Source: Rhodospirillum rubrum ATCC 11170
Lineage (GTDB): Bacteria > Pseudomonadota > Alphaproteobacteria > Rhodospirillales > Rhodospirillaceae
Reading direction: 5' to 3'
Length of the DNA: 64,000 bases
Assembly: GCF_000013085.1 (NCBI RefSeq)
Contig: NC_007643.1
Coordinates: forward strand, 2,279,001 to 2,343,000
Position 1 is the first letter of the stretch; each line of letters starts with the position of its first letter. Shown in pieces: positions 49,282-56,347 of this stretch. A model generated the notes under the pieces. That model did no database searches, was not told the origin of the DNA, and was given only the letters and a program-made list of their open reading frames with translations. Both the position numbers and the translations under genes were made by a program.

Positions 49282-50886
49282 CTACTTGGCAATCCAGGTA
49301 TCATGCCAGTCACTGGACGGCCAGCGCGGGATATTATGGTGGTTTTGGACGACTTTATTGGTGACCGACACGAATTGCCGCTCGGTGGCGAACCACACCG
49401 GCAACTCTTCGTTGATCACATCGACCAATTGGGCGTAAAGGGCCTTGCGCTTGACCGGATCGATCTCGGCGGCGGCATCGTCGATCAGCGTATCGACCTC
49501 GGCCGATTCCCAACCGAACTGGTTGGTCCACGGCGCGCCCTTGGGGCTACCCGAGCGGAACCACACGGTGGTCGACACCGCCGGATCGCCCCGATACTGG
49601 TGCCAGCCGGTCGCCAGATCGAAGTTCCAATCCTTGTAGATCGCCGACAGGGCGCCAGCGACATCAAGCTGGACGATCTCGACCTTGATGCCGACCTCGG
49701 CCAGCGACTGCTGAAGGAAGGTGGCGAACTGGGGCACATCCTCGCCGTTCAGGATCGGCAACAGGCGCAGCGAAAAGCGCTCGCCGCCCTTTTGGCGCGG
49801 ATAGCCGGCCTCGTCGAGCAGGGCCTCGGCCTTCTTGGTGTCAAACGGATAGGGGAAGGCGCCGCCCGGATAAAAGGCCTGGGAAATCGACGGGATGAAG
49901 CCGGTCGCCCGCTTGCCGCGCCCATAGAGGAAGTTCTCGACGAAGAAATCGACATCGACGGCATGGGCGATGGCGCGGCGGACGCGGACATCGGCCAGTT
50001 CCTTGCGGCGATGGTTGAACTCGACCGTATTGTTGAACGAATTGGCCTCGTTGCCGCGCGACGACACCTCGAAGCGCGAATCCTTGGCCAGGCGTTCGAT
50101 GTCCGACAGGGCGAGCTGGGTATAGGCGCTGATCTGCACCTGCCCGGTTTCCAGGGCGGCGCTGGCGGCCGATTTATCGGTGATGAAGCGCCAGACGACG
50201 CGGTCGAGATAGGGTTCGCCCTTCCGCCAATACTCGGGATTGCGCTCGGCGACGATATACTGGCCGCGCTGGTATTCGACGAATTTGAACGGACCGGTAC
50301 CGATCGGCGCCGTATTCGCCGGGTTTTCCAGAACGTTGGTGCCCTCGAACAGATGGCGCGGCACGACATAGCCCAGATCGGCCAGGGCGCGCAGCAACAG
50401 GGGCAGCGGCATGGTCCGGCTATAGCGGAAGATCGCCGTGGTGGCGTCGGGGGTGTCGACGGCTTCCAGATAGCGCTGAAGCTGGGTGCCGTAATTCAGG
50501 TGCTTCTTCCACAGCTCCATCGCCGAATACTGAACGTCGGCCGAGGTGAAGGGCTTGCCGTCGTGCCACTTCACCCCCTCGCGCAGGGTGAAGGTCACCG
50601 ATTTGCCATCGGCGGCGGCCTCCCAACGCGTGGCGAGAACCGGCGTCGGCGCGCCATCGGGGCCAAGATCAACCAGCGATTCGATGATCTTGCTGGTGAT
50701 GACATAGACCCCCGTCGAGGCGCGCAGCGCCGGATTGAGGATGCGCTGCTCGGAACTGAGATGGGCGGTCAACACGCCGCCGGCGACCGGCGCCGGGGCG
50801 CCCTGCGCCCAGGAGAAACGCGGCAGGGCCGCCGCTCCCGCCAGAAGGGCGGTTGAGGCAAGAAAACTTCTGCGGGACAGGGACAT
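49282..50886 (-). CDS. ABC importer periplasmic binding protein, family 5
   Basis: A 534-residue family 5 solute-binding protein. The N terminus SRRSFLASTALLAGAAAL is a twin-arginine signal, implying export in the folded state. Family blocks are WEAAADGKSVTFTLREGVKWHDGKPFTSADV and FVEYQRGQYIVAERNPEYW (given by their start, residues about 88 and 205). It catches the substrate for DppBC-like permeases. First gene of the five-gene unit ending in the transaminase-like enzyme. Confidence 0.92.
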   Translation of the reverse strand: MSLSRRSFLASTALLAGAAALPRFSWAQGAPAPVAGGVLTAHLSSEQRILNPALRASTGVYVITSKIIESLVDLGPDGAPTPVLATRWEAAADGKSVTFTLREGVKWHDGKPFTSADVQYSAMELWKKHLNYGTQLQRYLEAVDTPDATTAIFRYSRTMPLPLLLRALADLGYVVPRHLFEGTNVLENPANTAPIGTGPFKFVEYQRGQYIVAERNPEYWRKGEPYLDRVVWRFITDKSAASAALETGQVQISAYTQLALSDIERLAKDSRFEVSSRGNEANSFNNTVEFNHRRKELADVRVRRAIAHAVDVDFFVENFLYGRGKRATGFIPSISQAFYPGGAFPYPFDTKKAEALLDEAGYPRQKGGERFSLRLLPILNGEDVPQFATFLQQSLAEVGIKVEIVQLDVAGALSAIYKDWNFDLATGWHQYRGDPAVSTTVWFRSGSPKGAPWTNQFGWESAEVDTLIDDAAAEIDPVKRKALYAQLVDVINEELPVWFATERQFVSVTNKVVQNHHNIPRWPSSDWHDTWIAK

Positions 50887-51184
50887 AGGGGGGAACCTTC
50901 ATACAAAGAGAGAAGGAAAAGCGGCAGAGAGAGGGACAGGGGAAGGGGATGATTCGGTCGGCGATCGCGGGGGAGGACGGCACCCCAGTTTTAAATGCTA
51001 AAAATCTATGATCTTTATATACTGACGATGCGCCGCCGCCGATGCAACCCTTTTCAAAATGCAAAAACGTCGGGGGCGTTCCCCCGGGGACGCCGCCTTG
51101 ACAGGCCGGTATCACCGCCCACATTGAACGACGAAGTCCCCGCATGGCGCGGTTGGCACGGATGCAACCAACAAGGCCTCGGCC
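50887..51184. other. Divergent intergenic region between binding protein and cbpA genes
   Basis: A 298-base gap with no gene. An AT-rich block at about 50990-51020 should hold the importer promoter; TATATA-like boxes are present but no matched -35 was found. GATGCAACC occurs twice (about 51038 and 51160). The cbpA heat-shock-like promoter is annotated separately. Confidence 0.4.
51097..51125 (+). promoter_or_regulatory. Candidate heat-shock (RpoH) promoter of cbpA
   Basis: CTTGAC (51097-51102) and CCCACATT (51118-51125) are separated by 15 bases. Both resemble RpoH elements (CTTGAA and CCCCATNT). The gene is a DnaJ-type chaperone, which fits. It lies 60 bases before the GTG start. Confidence 0.4.
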
Positions 51185-52186
51185 GTGAGCAAGGATCCCT
51201 ATCGCATTCTCGGCGTCGGCAAGGACGCCACCGCCGATGACATTCGCAAGGCCTACCGCAAACTGGCCAAGGCCTCGCACCCCGACCTCCATCCCGGCGA
51301 CCCGCAGGCCGCGGCCACTTTCCGCGAGCTGGCGGCCGCCCATGACATTCTTGGCGACAGCGCCAAGCGGGCGCGCTTCGATCGCGGCGAGATCGACGCC
51401 AGCGGCGCCGAACGCGCCCCCGAGCGGCCCTCCTCCGCGCCAGGGGGGCCGGGTTCCGGCGCCTCGTCGCGCTATTATTACCGCGATTACGCCGATGCCG
51501 GGGCCACCGGCGGCTATGGCACCACCGCCGGCTTTGAGGATTTCGAAGACCTCTCCGACCTGTTTTCCGCCGGCTTGGGACGCGGGCGCAAGGGGCCGCG
51601 CCCGGGACGCGACCTGCGCTTTCACCTCACCCTCGATTTCCTCGACGCGGCGAATGGCCTGCGCAAGCGCGTCACCCTGCCCGATGGGCCGGTGCTGGAT
51701 CTGACCATCCCGCCCGGAACCCGCGACGGCGAGATCCTGCGCCTGAAGGGCAAGGGAGCGCCGGGCCTGAACGGCGGCGAGGCCGGCGACGGTCTGGTCG
51801 AGATCAGCGTGCCCCCTCACCCCGCCTTCCAGCGCGACGGCGACGATATCGTGATCGAGGTGCCGATCACTCTTGACGAGGCGGTGCTGGGCGGCAAAAT
51901 CGAGGTTCCAACCATCAGCGGCAAGGTGGCGATGACCCTGCCCCCCGGGACGACCAGCGGCGACGTGCTGCGCCTGCGCGGCAAGGGCATTCATCCGGCC
52001 AATCGCCCGGCCGGCGATCAACGGGTGATCTTGAAAATCGCCCTGCCCCCGGCCATCGACGGCGCCCTGGCGAACTTCCTTAGCCAATGGCGCAAGGATC
52101 ACCCCTATGATCCCCGCGCCCCCCTCATGGCCCAAACAACCCCTGCCGCCCATACGGCCCATGCGGGTCGGAGTAAGACATCATGA
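51185..52186 (+). CDS. cbpA: DnaJ-class co-chaperone CbpA
   Basis: A 333-residue J-protein. The J domain is at residues 1-70 with the HPD triad (KASHPDLHPGD). A Gly/Phe-rich linker (about 75-130) and two C-terminal substrate-binding beta domains follow. The cysteine zinc finger of DnaJ is absent, so it is CbpA-like. GTG at 51185 is the start that fits the family. Its stop overlaps the cbpM start as ATGA. Confidence 0.92.
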   Translation: MSKDPYRILGVGKDATADDIRKAYRKLAKASHPDLHPGDPQAAATFRELAAAHDILGDSAKRARFDRGEIDASGAERAPERPSSAPGGPGSGASSRYYYRDYADAGATGGYGTTAGFEDFEDLSDLFSAGLGRGRKGPRPGRDLRFHLTLDFLDAANGLRKRVTLPDGPVLDLTIPPGTRDGEILRLKGKGAPGLNGGEAGDGLVEISVPPHPAFQRDGDDIVIEVPITLDEAVLGGKIEVPTISGKVAMTLPPGTTSGDVLRLRGKGIHPANRPAGDQRVILKIALPPAIDGALANFLSQWRKDHPYDPRAPLMAQTTPAAHTAHAGRSKTS

Positions 52187-52521
52187 GATTAAGTGAACGC
52201 GACGTGGTGGCGAGCGTCGGCCAGCTTTCCCTAACCCACCTGCGCCTATGGGTCAGCGAGGGCTGGGTCGCCCCCGCCCAGGGCGAAGCCGGCCCGGCCT
52301 TCGACGAGATCGACCTCGCCCGCGTCCGCCTGATTTGGCAGCTGCGCAGCGAGATGGACCTGAACGAGGAGGCGATCCCGGTGGTGCTGTCGCTGATCGA
52401 CCAGATCCACGGCCTGCGCCAGGAATTGCGCACCCTGGCCGGCGCCGTCGACGACCTGCCCGCCGACAGCCGCGCCCACCTGCGACGCGCCCTGGGCAAG
52501 CGCCGCCAGGGCGAGGGATGA
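52183..52521 (+). CDS. cbpM: CbpM-like chaperone modulator
   Basis: A 112-residue MerR-like small protein. LSLTHLRLWVSEGWVAPAQ is followed by FDEIDLARVRLIWQLR, then a C-terminal coiled coil. CbpM binds the J domain of CbpA and blocks its work with DnaK. Translational overlap with cbpA supports the pairing. Confidence 0.9.
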   Translation: MRLSERDVVASVGQLSLTHLRLWVSEGWVAPAQGEAGPAFDEIDLARVRLIWQLRSEMDLNEEAIPVVLSLIDQIHGLRQELRTLAGAVDDLPADSRAHLRRALGKRRQGEG

Positions 52522-52594
52522 TTTCGCAAAAAACCCGCACGTCACCCTTGACACCCCGCCAGCCCCCCTGTAAATAGCCGTCCTCCACAGCGAC

Positions 52595-52671
52595 GGCGGA
52601 GTAGCTCAGTTGGTTAGAGCAGCGGAATCATAATCCGCGTGTCGGGGGTTCGAGTCCCTCCTCCGCTACCA
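52595..52671 (+). tRNA. tRNA-Met(CAT), elongator type
   Basis: A 77-nt gene with acceptor GGCGGAG/CTCCGCT (one G-U pair), D loop AGTTGGTTAGAG, and anticodon stem GCGGA/TCCGC around loop ATCATAA giving CAT. The T arm is GGGGG-TTCGAGT-CCCTC and CCA is encoded. The first pair and sequence match the alphaproteobacterial elongator Met tRNA rather than the initiator. An Ile(CAT) isoacceptor is less likely. Confidence 0.93.
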
Positions 52672-52689
52672 CCAATACAGTGTGAAGAG

Positions 52690-52718
52690 CCTCGCCCGGT
52701 TTACGCCGGGCGAGGTTT
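52690..52718 (+). terminator. Terminator after tRNA-Met
   Basis: CCTCGCCCGG (52690-52699) pairs with CCGGGCGAGG (52706-52715) around a six-base loop, followed by TTT. It lies 18 bases after the tRNA. Confidence 0.75.
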
Positions 52719-53012
52719 ACTATTTGGGCCAAGTGCCCGTGAAGCTTCAGGTTTTTCTGCCCTCGCCCCTCGCCGGGGAAAACCTCGATGCAGGCGATCA
52801 AGGCGCGTAGATGCTCCACCGCCAGCGCGGTATTCGCGCCCCGCCAGCTCCGCCGTAGCCTTCCGTAGCCTTGATCTTGCGCTCGAGGCGCCGCAACGCG
52901 TCACGCATCTTGTCACGCTGCAGCATGCCTTCCGCGCGCAGGCGCTCCGCGTTGTAAGTCTCGACCACCAGGGCGACCATCTCGGGCGACAGCAGACGGC
53001 CGCGCAGGGCCC
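52709..53012 (-). pseudogene. Remnant of a large serine recombinase (C-terminal part, frameshifted)
   Basis: Two adjoining frames on the minus strand read as the C-terminal region of a site-specific serine recombinase. The first (53012 to about 52840) gives GRLLSPEMVALVVETYNAER and RDKMRDALRRLERKIKA. After a frameshift near 52838 the second gives EHLRALIACIEVFPGEGRG, then NLKLHGHLAQIVNLA. The catalytic N-terminal domain is gone and the linker between the halves is shorter than usual. The fragment ends 38 bases from the tRNA-Met 3' end. The family call is from pattern memory. Confidence 0.7.
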
Positions 53013-53121
53013 CGTCACCCGCAGGTGGTAACTCCCCCACCCTAAACTCGCCCTCTCCATCGGTGTCCTTCGAAGTATCGAAGCCATTACCGGCCTGAAG
53101 CTGCGTTAAGGGAGACGTGCC

Positions 53122-53511
53122 ATGAAAACCTTTTATCTGGCCGTTATCGACAAGGACCCCGAGTCCGATTACGGCGTGAGCTTCCCCGACTTTCCCGGCT
53201 GCGTCAGCGGTGGGGAAACCGTGGCCGAGGCGATCACCATGGCCGAGGACGCTTTGGCCCTGCACCTGGAAGGACTGGCCGAGGCTGGCCAACCGATCGC
53301 CGACCCGACGCCGGCGGATGCGGTGGTTGACGCCCCCGAGGTGAACCGCGTGGCTTTGGTGATGATCCCGGCCGATCGCCCGGGGCGCATGGTGCGGGTC
53401 AATGTCACGCTGGAAGAAGGGCTGCTGGCGCGCATCGATCGCACGGCCGGCCCGCGCGGCCGCAGCGCCTTCCTCGCCCAGGCGGCGGATCGCGCGCTGC
53501 GCCAGGGGTAA
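53122..53511 (+). CDS. hicB: HicB-family antitoxin, without hicA
   Basis: A 129-residue protein. The N-terminal RNase H-like HicB domain is seen in YGVSFPDFPGCVSGGETVAEA, and a C-terminal ribbon-helix-helix follows (RVNVTLEEGLLARIDRTAG). No HicA toxin frame of about 60 residues was found on either side, so the antitoxin is orphaned. GGGAGACG precedes the ATG. It lies between the recombinase remnant and higBA. Confidence 0.85.
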   Translation: MKTFYLAVIDKDPESDYGVSFPDFPGCVSGGETVAEAITMAEDALALHLEGLAEAGQPIADPTPADAVVDAPEVNRVALVMIPADRPGRMVRVNVTLEEGLLARIDRTAGPRGRSAFLAQAADRALRQG

Positions 53512-53567
53512 CGTTTCAGCGTCGAAGCGGTTGAAACGACTCGAACTTTATTCCTACGGGTAGCTTT

Positions 53568-53604
53568 CCGACATGCCATTGCGGGAGGGAGCACGGCATG
53601 TCGG
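53568..53604. repeat. Inverted repeat CCGACATGCC
   Basis: CCGACATGCC (53568-53577) and GGCATGTCGG (53595-53604) are perfect inverse arms with a 17-base loop, after hicB. It may serve as a terminator-like hairpin or be an end of a lost element. Confidence 0.55.
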
Positions 53605-53699
53605 ATAGTGGTTACGATGCGGCAATGAGAAATGTCGGCCAGGGACGATCGCGCGGGATCAGGATGGCAAGGCCGGTGATTCGCTTCGCTCCGCTCCCC

Positions 53700-53999
53700 T
53701 CAGGCGGCGCGGGGCTGCACCTTGGCGATGATCTGATCGCCCACGGCGATCTCGGCGACTTCCAGGTCGAAATCTCGCTGCATATTCAGCCAGAATTCCG
53801 GGGTGGTGCCGAAATATCGGGAGAGGCGCAGAGCGGTGTCGCCGGTGACGGACCGCCGCTCGGCGGCCAGATCCTGGATGCGGCTAACCGGAACGTCGAT
53901 GTCTTTGGCCAACTTATAGGCGCTGATTTTCAGCGGCTTCATGAACTCCTCCCGAAGCTGTTCGCCGGGATGGACGGGGGAGAGATCCCTGATGGTCAT
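53700..53999 (-). CDS. higA: HigA-family antitoxin, XRE type
   Basis: A 99-residue VapI/HigA protein. It begins LSPVHPGEQLREEFMKPL, the family signature, with a helix-turn-helix ISAYKLAKDIDVPVSRIQDL and a typical FGTTPEFWLNMQRDFDLE. It neutralises HigB and represses the pair. It starts 13 bases after higB. Confidence 0.93.
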   Translation of the reverse strand: MTIRDLSPVHPGEQLREEFMKPLKISAYKLAKDIDVPVSRIQDLAAERRSVTGDTALRLSRYFGTTPEFWLNMQRDFDLEVAEIAVGDQIIAKVQPRAA

Positions 54000-54012
54000 G
54001 TTCTTGATCTCC

Positions 54013-54294
54013 TTAGTGGTAGTCGACGATTTCAACATCTTCGGCACCGCCGTCTTTCCAAACAAAACAGATGCGCCATTGGTCATTGATCCTGATGCTG
54101 TGCTGCCCGGCCCGGTCCCGTTGCAGGGCCTCCAGGTGGTTGCCCGGGGGCGCTCGCAGGTCGGTCAGCACTTCGGCGGCATGGATCTGCCGCAGCTTGC
54201 GCTGGGCGATGCGTTGGATATCGTGGGGCAGCTTACGGGCAAAACGCCCGTGAAAAAGCCCCTCGGTATCCTTGTCTGCGAACGATCGGATCAT
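54013..54294 (-). CDS. higB: HigB-family ribonuclease toxin
   Basis: A 93-residue RelE/HigB toxin. It begins MIRSFADKDTEGLFHG and contains LPHDIQRIAQRKLRQIHAA and HSIRINDQWRICFVW, the standard HigB blocks; members cut mRNA at the ribosome. Toxin-first order fits hig loci. The promoter -10 box ends only six bases before the ATG, so the message is probably leaderless. Confidence 0.94.
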   Translation of the reverse strand: MIRSFADKDTEGLFHGRFARKLPHDIQRIAQRKLRQIHAAEVLTDLRAPPGNHLEALQRDRAGQHSIRINDQWRICFVWKDGGAEDVEIVDYH

Positions 54295-54300
54295 GCGCCA

Positions 54301-54329
54301 ACTATACCCGCCTCGGGTTCAGACTGCAA
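54301..54329 (-). promoter_or_regulatory. higBA promoter
   Basis: Minus-strand TTGCAG (54329-54324), a 17-base spacer and TATAGT (54306-54301). Transcription should begin at or one base before the higB ATG. A near-palindrome CGCGTGTATACGCG (54330-54343) abuts the -35 box and is a candidate HigA site. Confidence 0.65.
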
Positions 54330-54419
54330 CGCGTGTATACGCGGCGCGGGTTGTTTCAAACAGATCAATTCCCGCACCCTTATTGGGTTTCCATACCCTT
54401 ATCGATTTTCACCAGCCCG

Positions 54420-54689
54420 CTAGAAATCGTCGTCGTCGTCCTTGTCCGCGCCCTTGTCTTTGCTATCCGGCTCGGCGCTTTCGGCCGTGATGCTGGTGGT
54501 GAACCCGCCCGACCCGTCAACGGTGTGGCTCACCTCGTGGGCCCATCAGCGCACCGCGGTGATTTCCGGGCGGAAGCCGGTGACGACGAAGGGTTGACCG
54601 GCAACGATGTCGGCCCGGCCGAGGGCGAGCGACAGGCGCAGCGAGAATTGCCCGCGCTGAAGGGCCGACCAATCGGCTTGGGCCGCAAA
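54420..54689 (-). pseudogene. Phage late control protein D (gpD) C-terminal fragment
   Basis: Read on the minus strand from about 54689, the frame gives DWSALQRGQFSLRLSLALGR, GQPFVVTGFRPEI, an in-frame TGA, then WAHEVSHTVDGSGGFTTSI and a charged tail to TAG. This follows the C-terminal strands of P2-type tail protein D. The N-terminal three quarters are missing and the TGA interrupts the remainder. It implies that a Mu- or P2-like tail module once stood here. Confidence 0.7.
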
Positions 54690-54738
54690 GAAAAAGGGGT
54701 CAAAGAAAAAGGGGTCAGACCCGGTTTAGACCCCTTTT
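54687..54738. repeat. Tandem AAAGAAAAAGGGGTC and GGGGTC hairpin
   Basis: AAAGAAAAAGGGGTC is present twice in tandem (54687-54701 and 54702-54716). The second copy forms AAAAGGGGTC, which pairs with GACCCCTTTT (54729-54738). The hairpin ends on the stop codon of the endonuclease-family gene, serving as a bidirectional terminator. It also marks the break point of the gpD fragment. Confidence 0.7.
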
Positions 54739-55478
54739 CATTCGGTCCAAGCCTGAATATCCAAGATCAGGGCCGAGTGGTCGGAAATGCGGTCGAGGCG
54801 TTCGGCATGGGAATAGAAGACGTCGGTGACCCTTGCGGCCAGCGAGGGCGAGGCGAAAGCGTGGTCAAGGCGGAAGCCGTTTCCCTTGTGGCTGAACCAA
54901 GTGAACTCGCGGCCCTCGGGATTTCGGGCACGCCAGAGATCGACGAACCCGGCCTCTTCCATGCGGTTCATGAAAGGGGCGGAAACCAGAGAGGTCCCTT
55001 TCTCATCAATGAAGTGCTTGCCGGTGTTGAAGTCGCCGATGACCAGCGTCGGGCTGGCCTCGCGCCGCCGCGCGGCGGCGACGACCGCCTCCCAGTAAGG
55101 CGTCTTGGCCTCGCCCATCGGCATGTACACGCCAATAACCGAGAGTCCCGCAACCAGCCCTTCCAGCAAAAGATGGGGCTTTCGCACCGTGGTATCGAGG
55201 GGCTGCACCGCATCGACATAGTCCCGGGCGGCGATCAGCACGCCATTGGAGGTCTTATGAGTAGGAACAAAGTGTTCATACCAAAGACCAATGTCTCTCA
55301 AACCGGCCCGCAGCCGTTGGCCCGAGGCATCGTTACGGAACTCTGTGAGAATAAGCACATCAGGCCGATGACGAACGATCCGCGTCAGAATGGCGTCGAC
55401 CCGCCGCCCACCGCCATGCAGGATATTCCAACAGACCACCCGGATCAGGGGCGGGGTCTTTTCTCCGATTTTGCGCAC
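54738..55478 (-). CDS. Endonuclease/exonuclease/phosphatase family protein
   Basis: A 246-residue EEP-fold hydrolase. Metal and catalytic blocks are VVCWNILHGGG, LILTEFRND, LVIGDFNTGKH and FRLDHAFAS, with a final RISDHSALILD. It may be a DNA repair-type nuclease or phosphodiesterase. GTG at 55478 is chosen since AAGGA lies five bases upstream; a TTG at 55514 is also in frame. It ends inside the GGGGTC hairpin. Confidence 0.75.
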   Translation of the reverse strand: MRKIGEKTPPLIRVVCWNILHGGGRRVDAILTRIVRHRPDVLILTEFRNDASGQRLRAGLRDIGLWYEHFVPTHKTSNGVLIAARDYVDAVQPLDTTVRKPHLLLEGLVAGLSVIGVYMPMGEAKTPYWEAVVAAARRREASPTLVIGDFNTGKHFIDEKGTSLVSAPFMNRMEEAGFVDLWRARNPEGREFTWFSHKGNGFRLDHAFASPSLAARVTDVFYSHAERLDRISDHSALILDIQAWTE

Positions 55479-55683
55479 GAAGATCCTTTCGCTCGTGCGG
55501 TCACCATCACCCAAGAGGAGATCTTCGTCTACCTCATAGGCCTTATTCTGGTCCCTACCGCCACGGAAGGGGAGAGTCTCGGGAAAATCAACCAGCCCCT
55601 TCGCCGCAAAGACATGGACGAAGGGGGCTTGGGGGGCTTTTTATGGGCGAGTGTTTCGACCATCCCCCACAGGAGCCCCCCTC

Positions 55684-56105
55684 ATGCGATCCCCCCTCCC
55701 CCTCTCCTTCGCCTTCTGCGCCCTCGCCCTTCCCGCCGTGGCCGGCGAACCGATGGCCGCTTACGGCGAGTCCTATCAGGGACCAAAGACCTTGACGGTC
55801 GAGGTGGCGCCGACGGCCAAGGGCGATCACGTGCTGATCAAAAGCCATGGGGTCAACCATCCCTGGGATGGCAAGGTCTTCCTCGCCGAGGTGTGATCGG
55901 GGCCCAAGGGCCGCATCGATTACGTCATTCAGAACGAGGGGCCGATTACATGCTGATGCAAGACGGCCAACAGCAGGGCGCCGCCCTCTCGCTGCCCGGT
56001 CTGGGCGCCCTGTAGCTGCGCTTTGACCGCGACGCGGCGCTCAAGGTTCAGCCCGCGCATCTGATGACCGAGTATGAAAGCCAACCCTCCGCGGCCGCCC
56101 CCTAA
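55684..56105 (+). pseudogene. Decayed gene for a small secreted protein
   Basis: The frame starts MRSPLPLSFAFCALALPAVA, a signal peptide, behind AGGAG. It runs to HPWDGKVFLAEV, then TGA (55894-55896). Reading on gives SGPKGRIDYVIQNEG, a frameshift near 55945, MLMQDGQQQGAALSLPGLG, TAG (56013-56015), then LRFDRDAALKVQPAH to TAA. Two stops and one shift in about 140 codons of clearly coding character mark a pseudogene. No family was recognised. Confidence 0.7.
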
Positions 56106-56186
56106 CCCCCGACCCCGGTCGCGGCGGCCTCGCCGCCGCCGCTCCCGCCTTTCTCCAGAGTGCGATGCATTTTGCAAGAAAGCTTG

Positions 56187-56207
56187 CTTTCGGCGAGGCG
56201 CCGAAAG
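56187..56207. repeat. Hairpin CTTTCGGCG before the chemoreceptor gene
   Basis: CTTTCGGCG and CGCCGAAAG form a nine-bp stem with a three-base loop, 140 bases before the chemoreceptor start. There is no T run. Confidence 0.45.
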
Positions 56208-56347
56208 GGGCGCGCTGAGTACCGCTCTGTTATAACCCGCCCTTTCCCGTGGCATCGCGCATGCGTGAGATCGCCCGGGGCTCTCGCAAGCCCGGTCGCC
56301 AGCACAGGATACCGTCCTGTCTGTCTCATAAAAAGGCGCGGGAAATC

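Noticed and set aside
52628-52819. A 63-codon minus-strand frame as an intact gene
   Set aside because: It runs through the tRNA-Met gene. Only its first 37 codons look meaningful, as part of the recombinase remnant.
53598-54089. A 163-codon plus-strand frame starting MSDSGYDAAMRN
   Set aside because: Most of it is antisense to higA and no family fits.
54333-56015. A 560-codon open frame on the plus strand
   Set aside because: It runs antisense to the endonuclease-family gene and over the gpD fragment, has no domain logic, and arises from high GC content.
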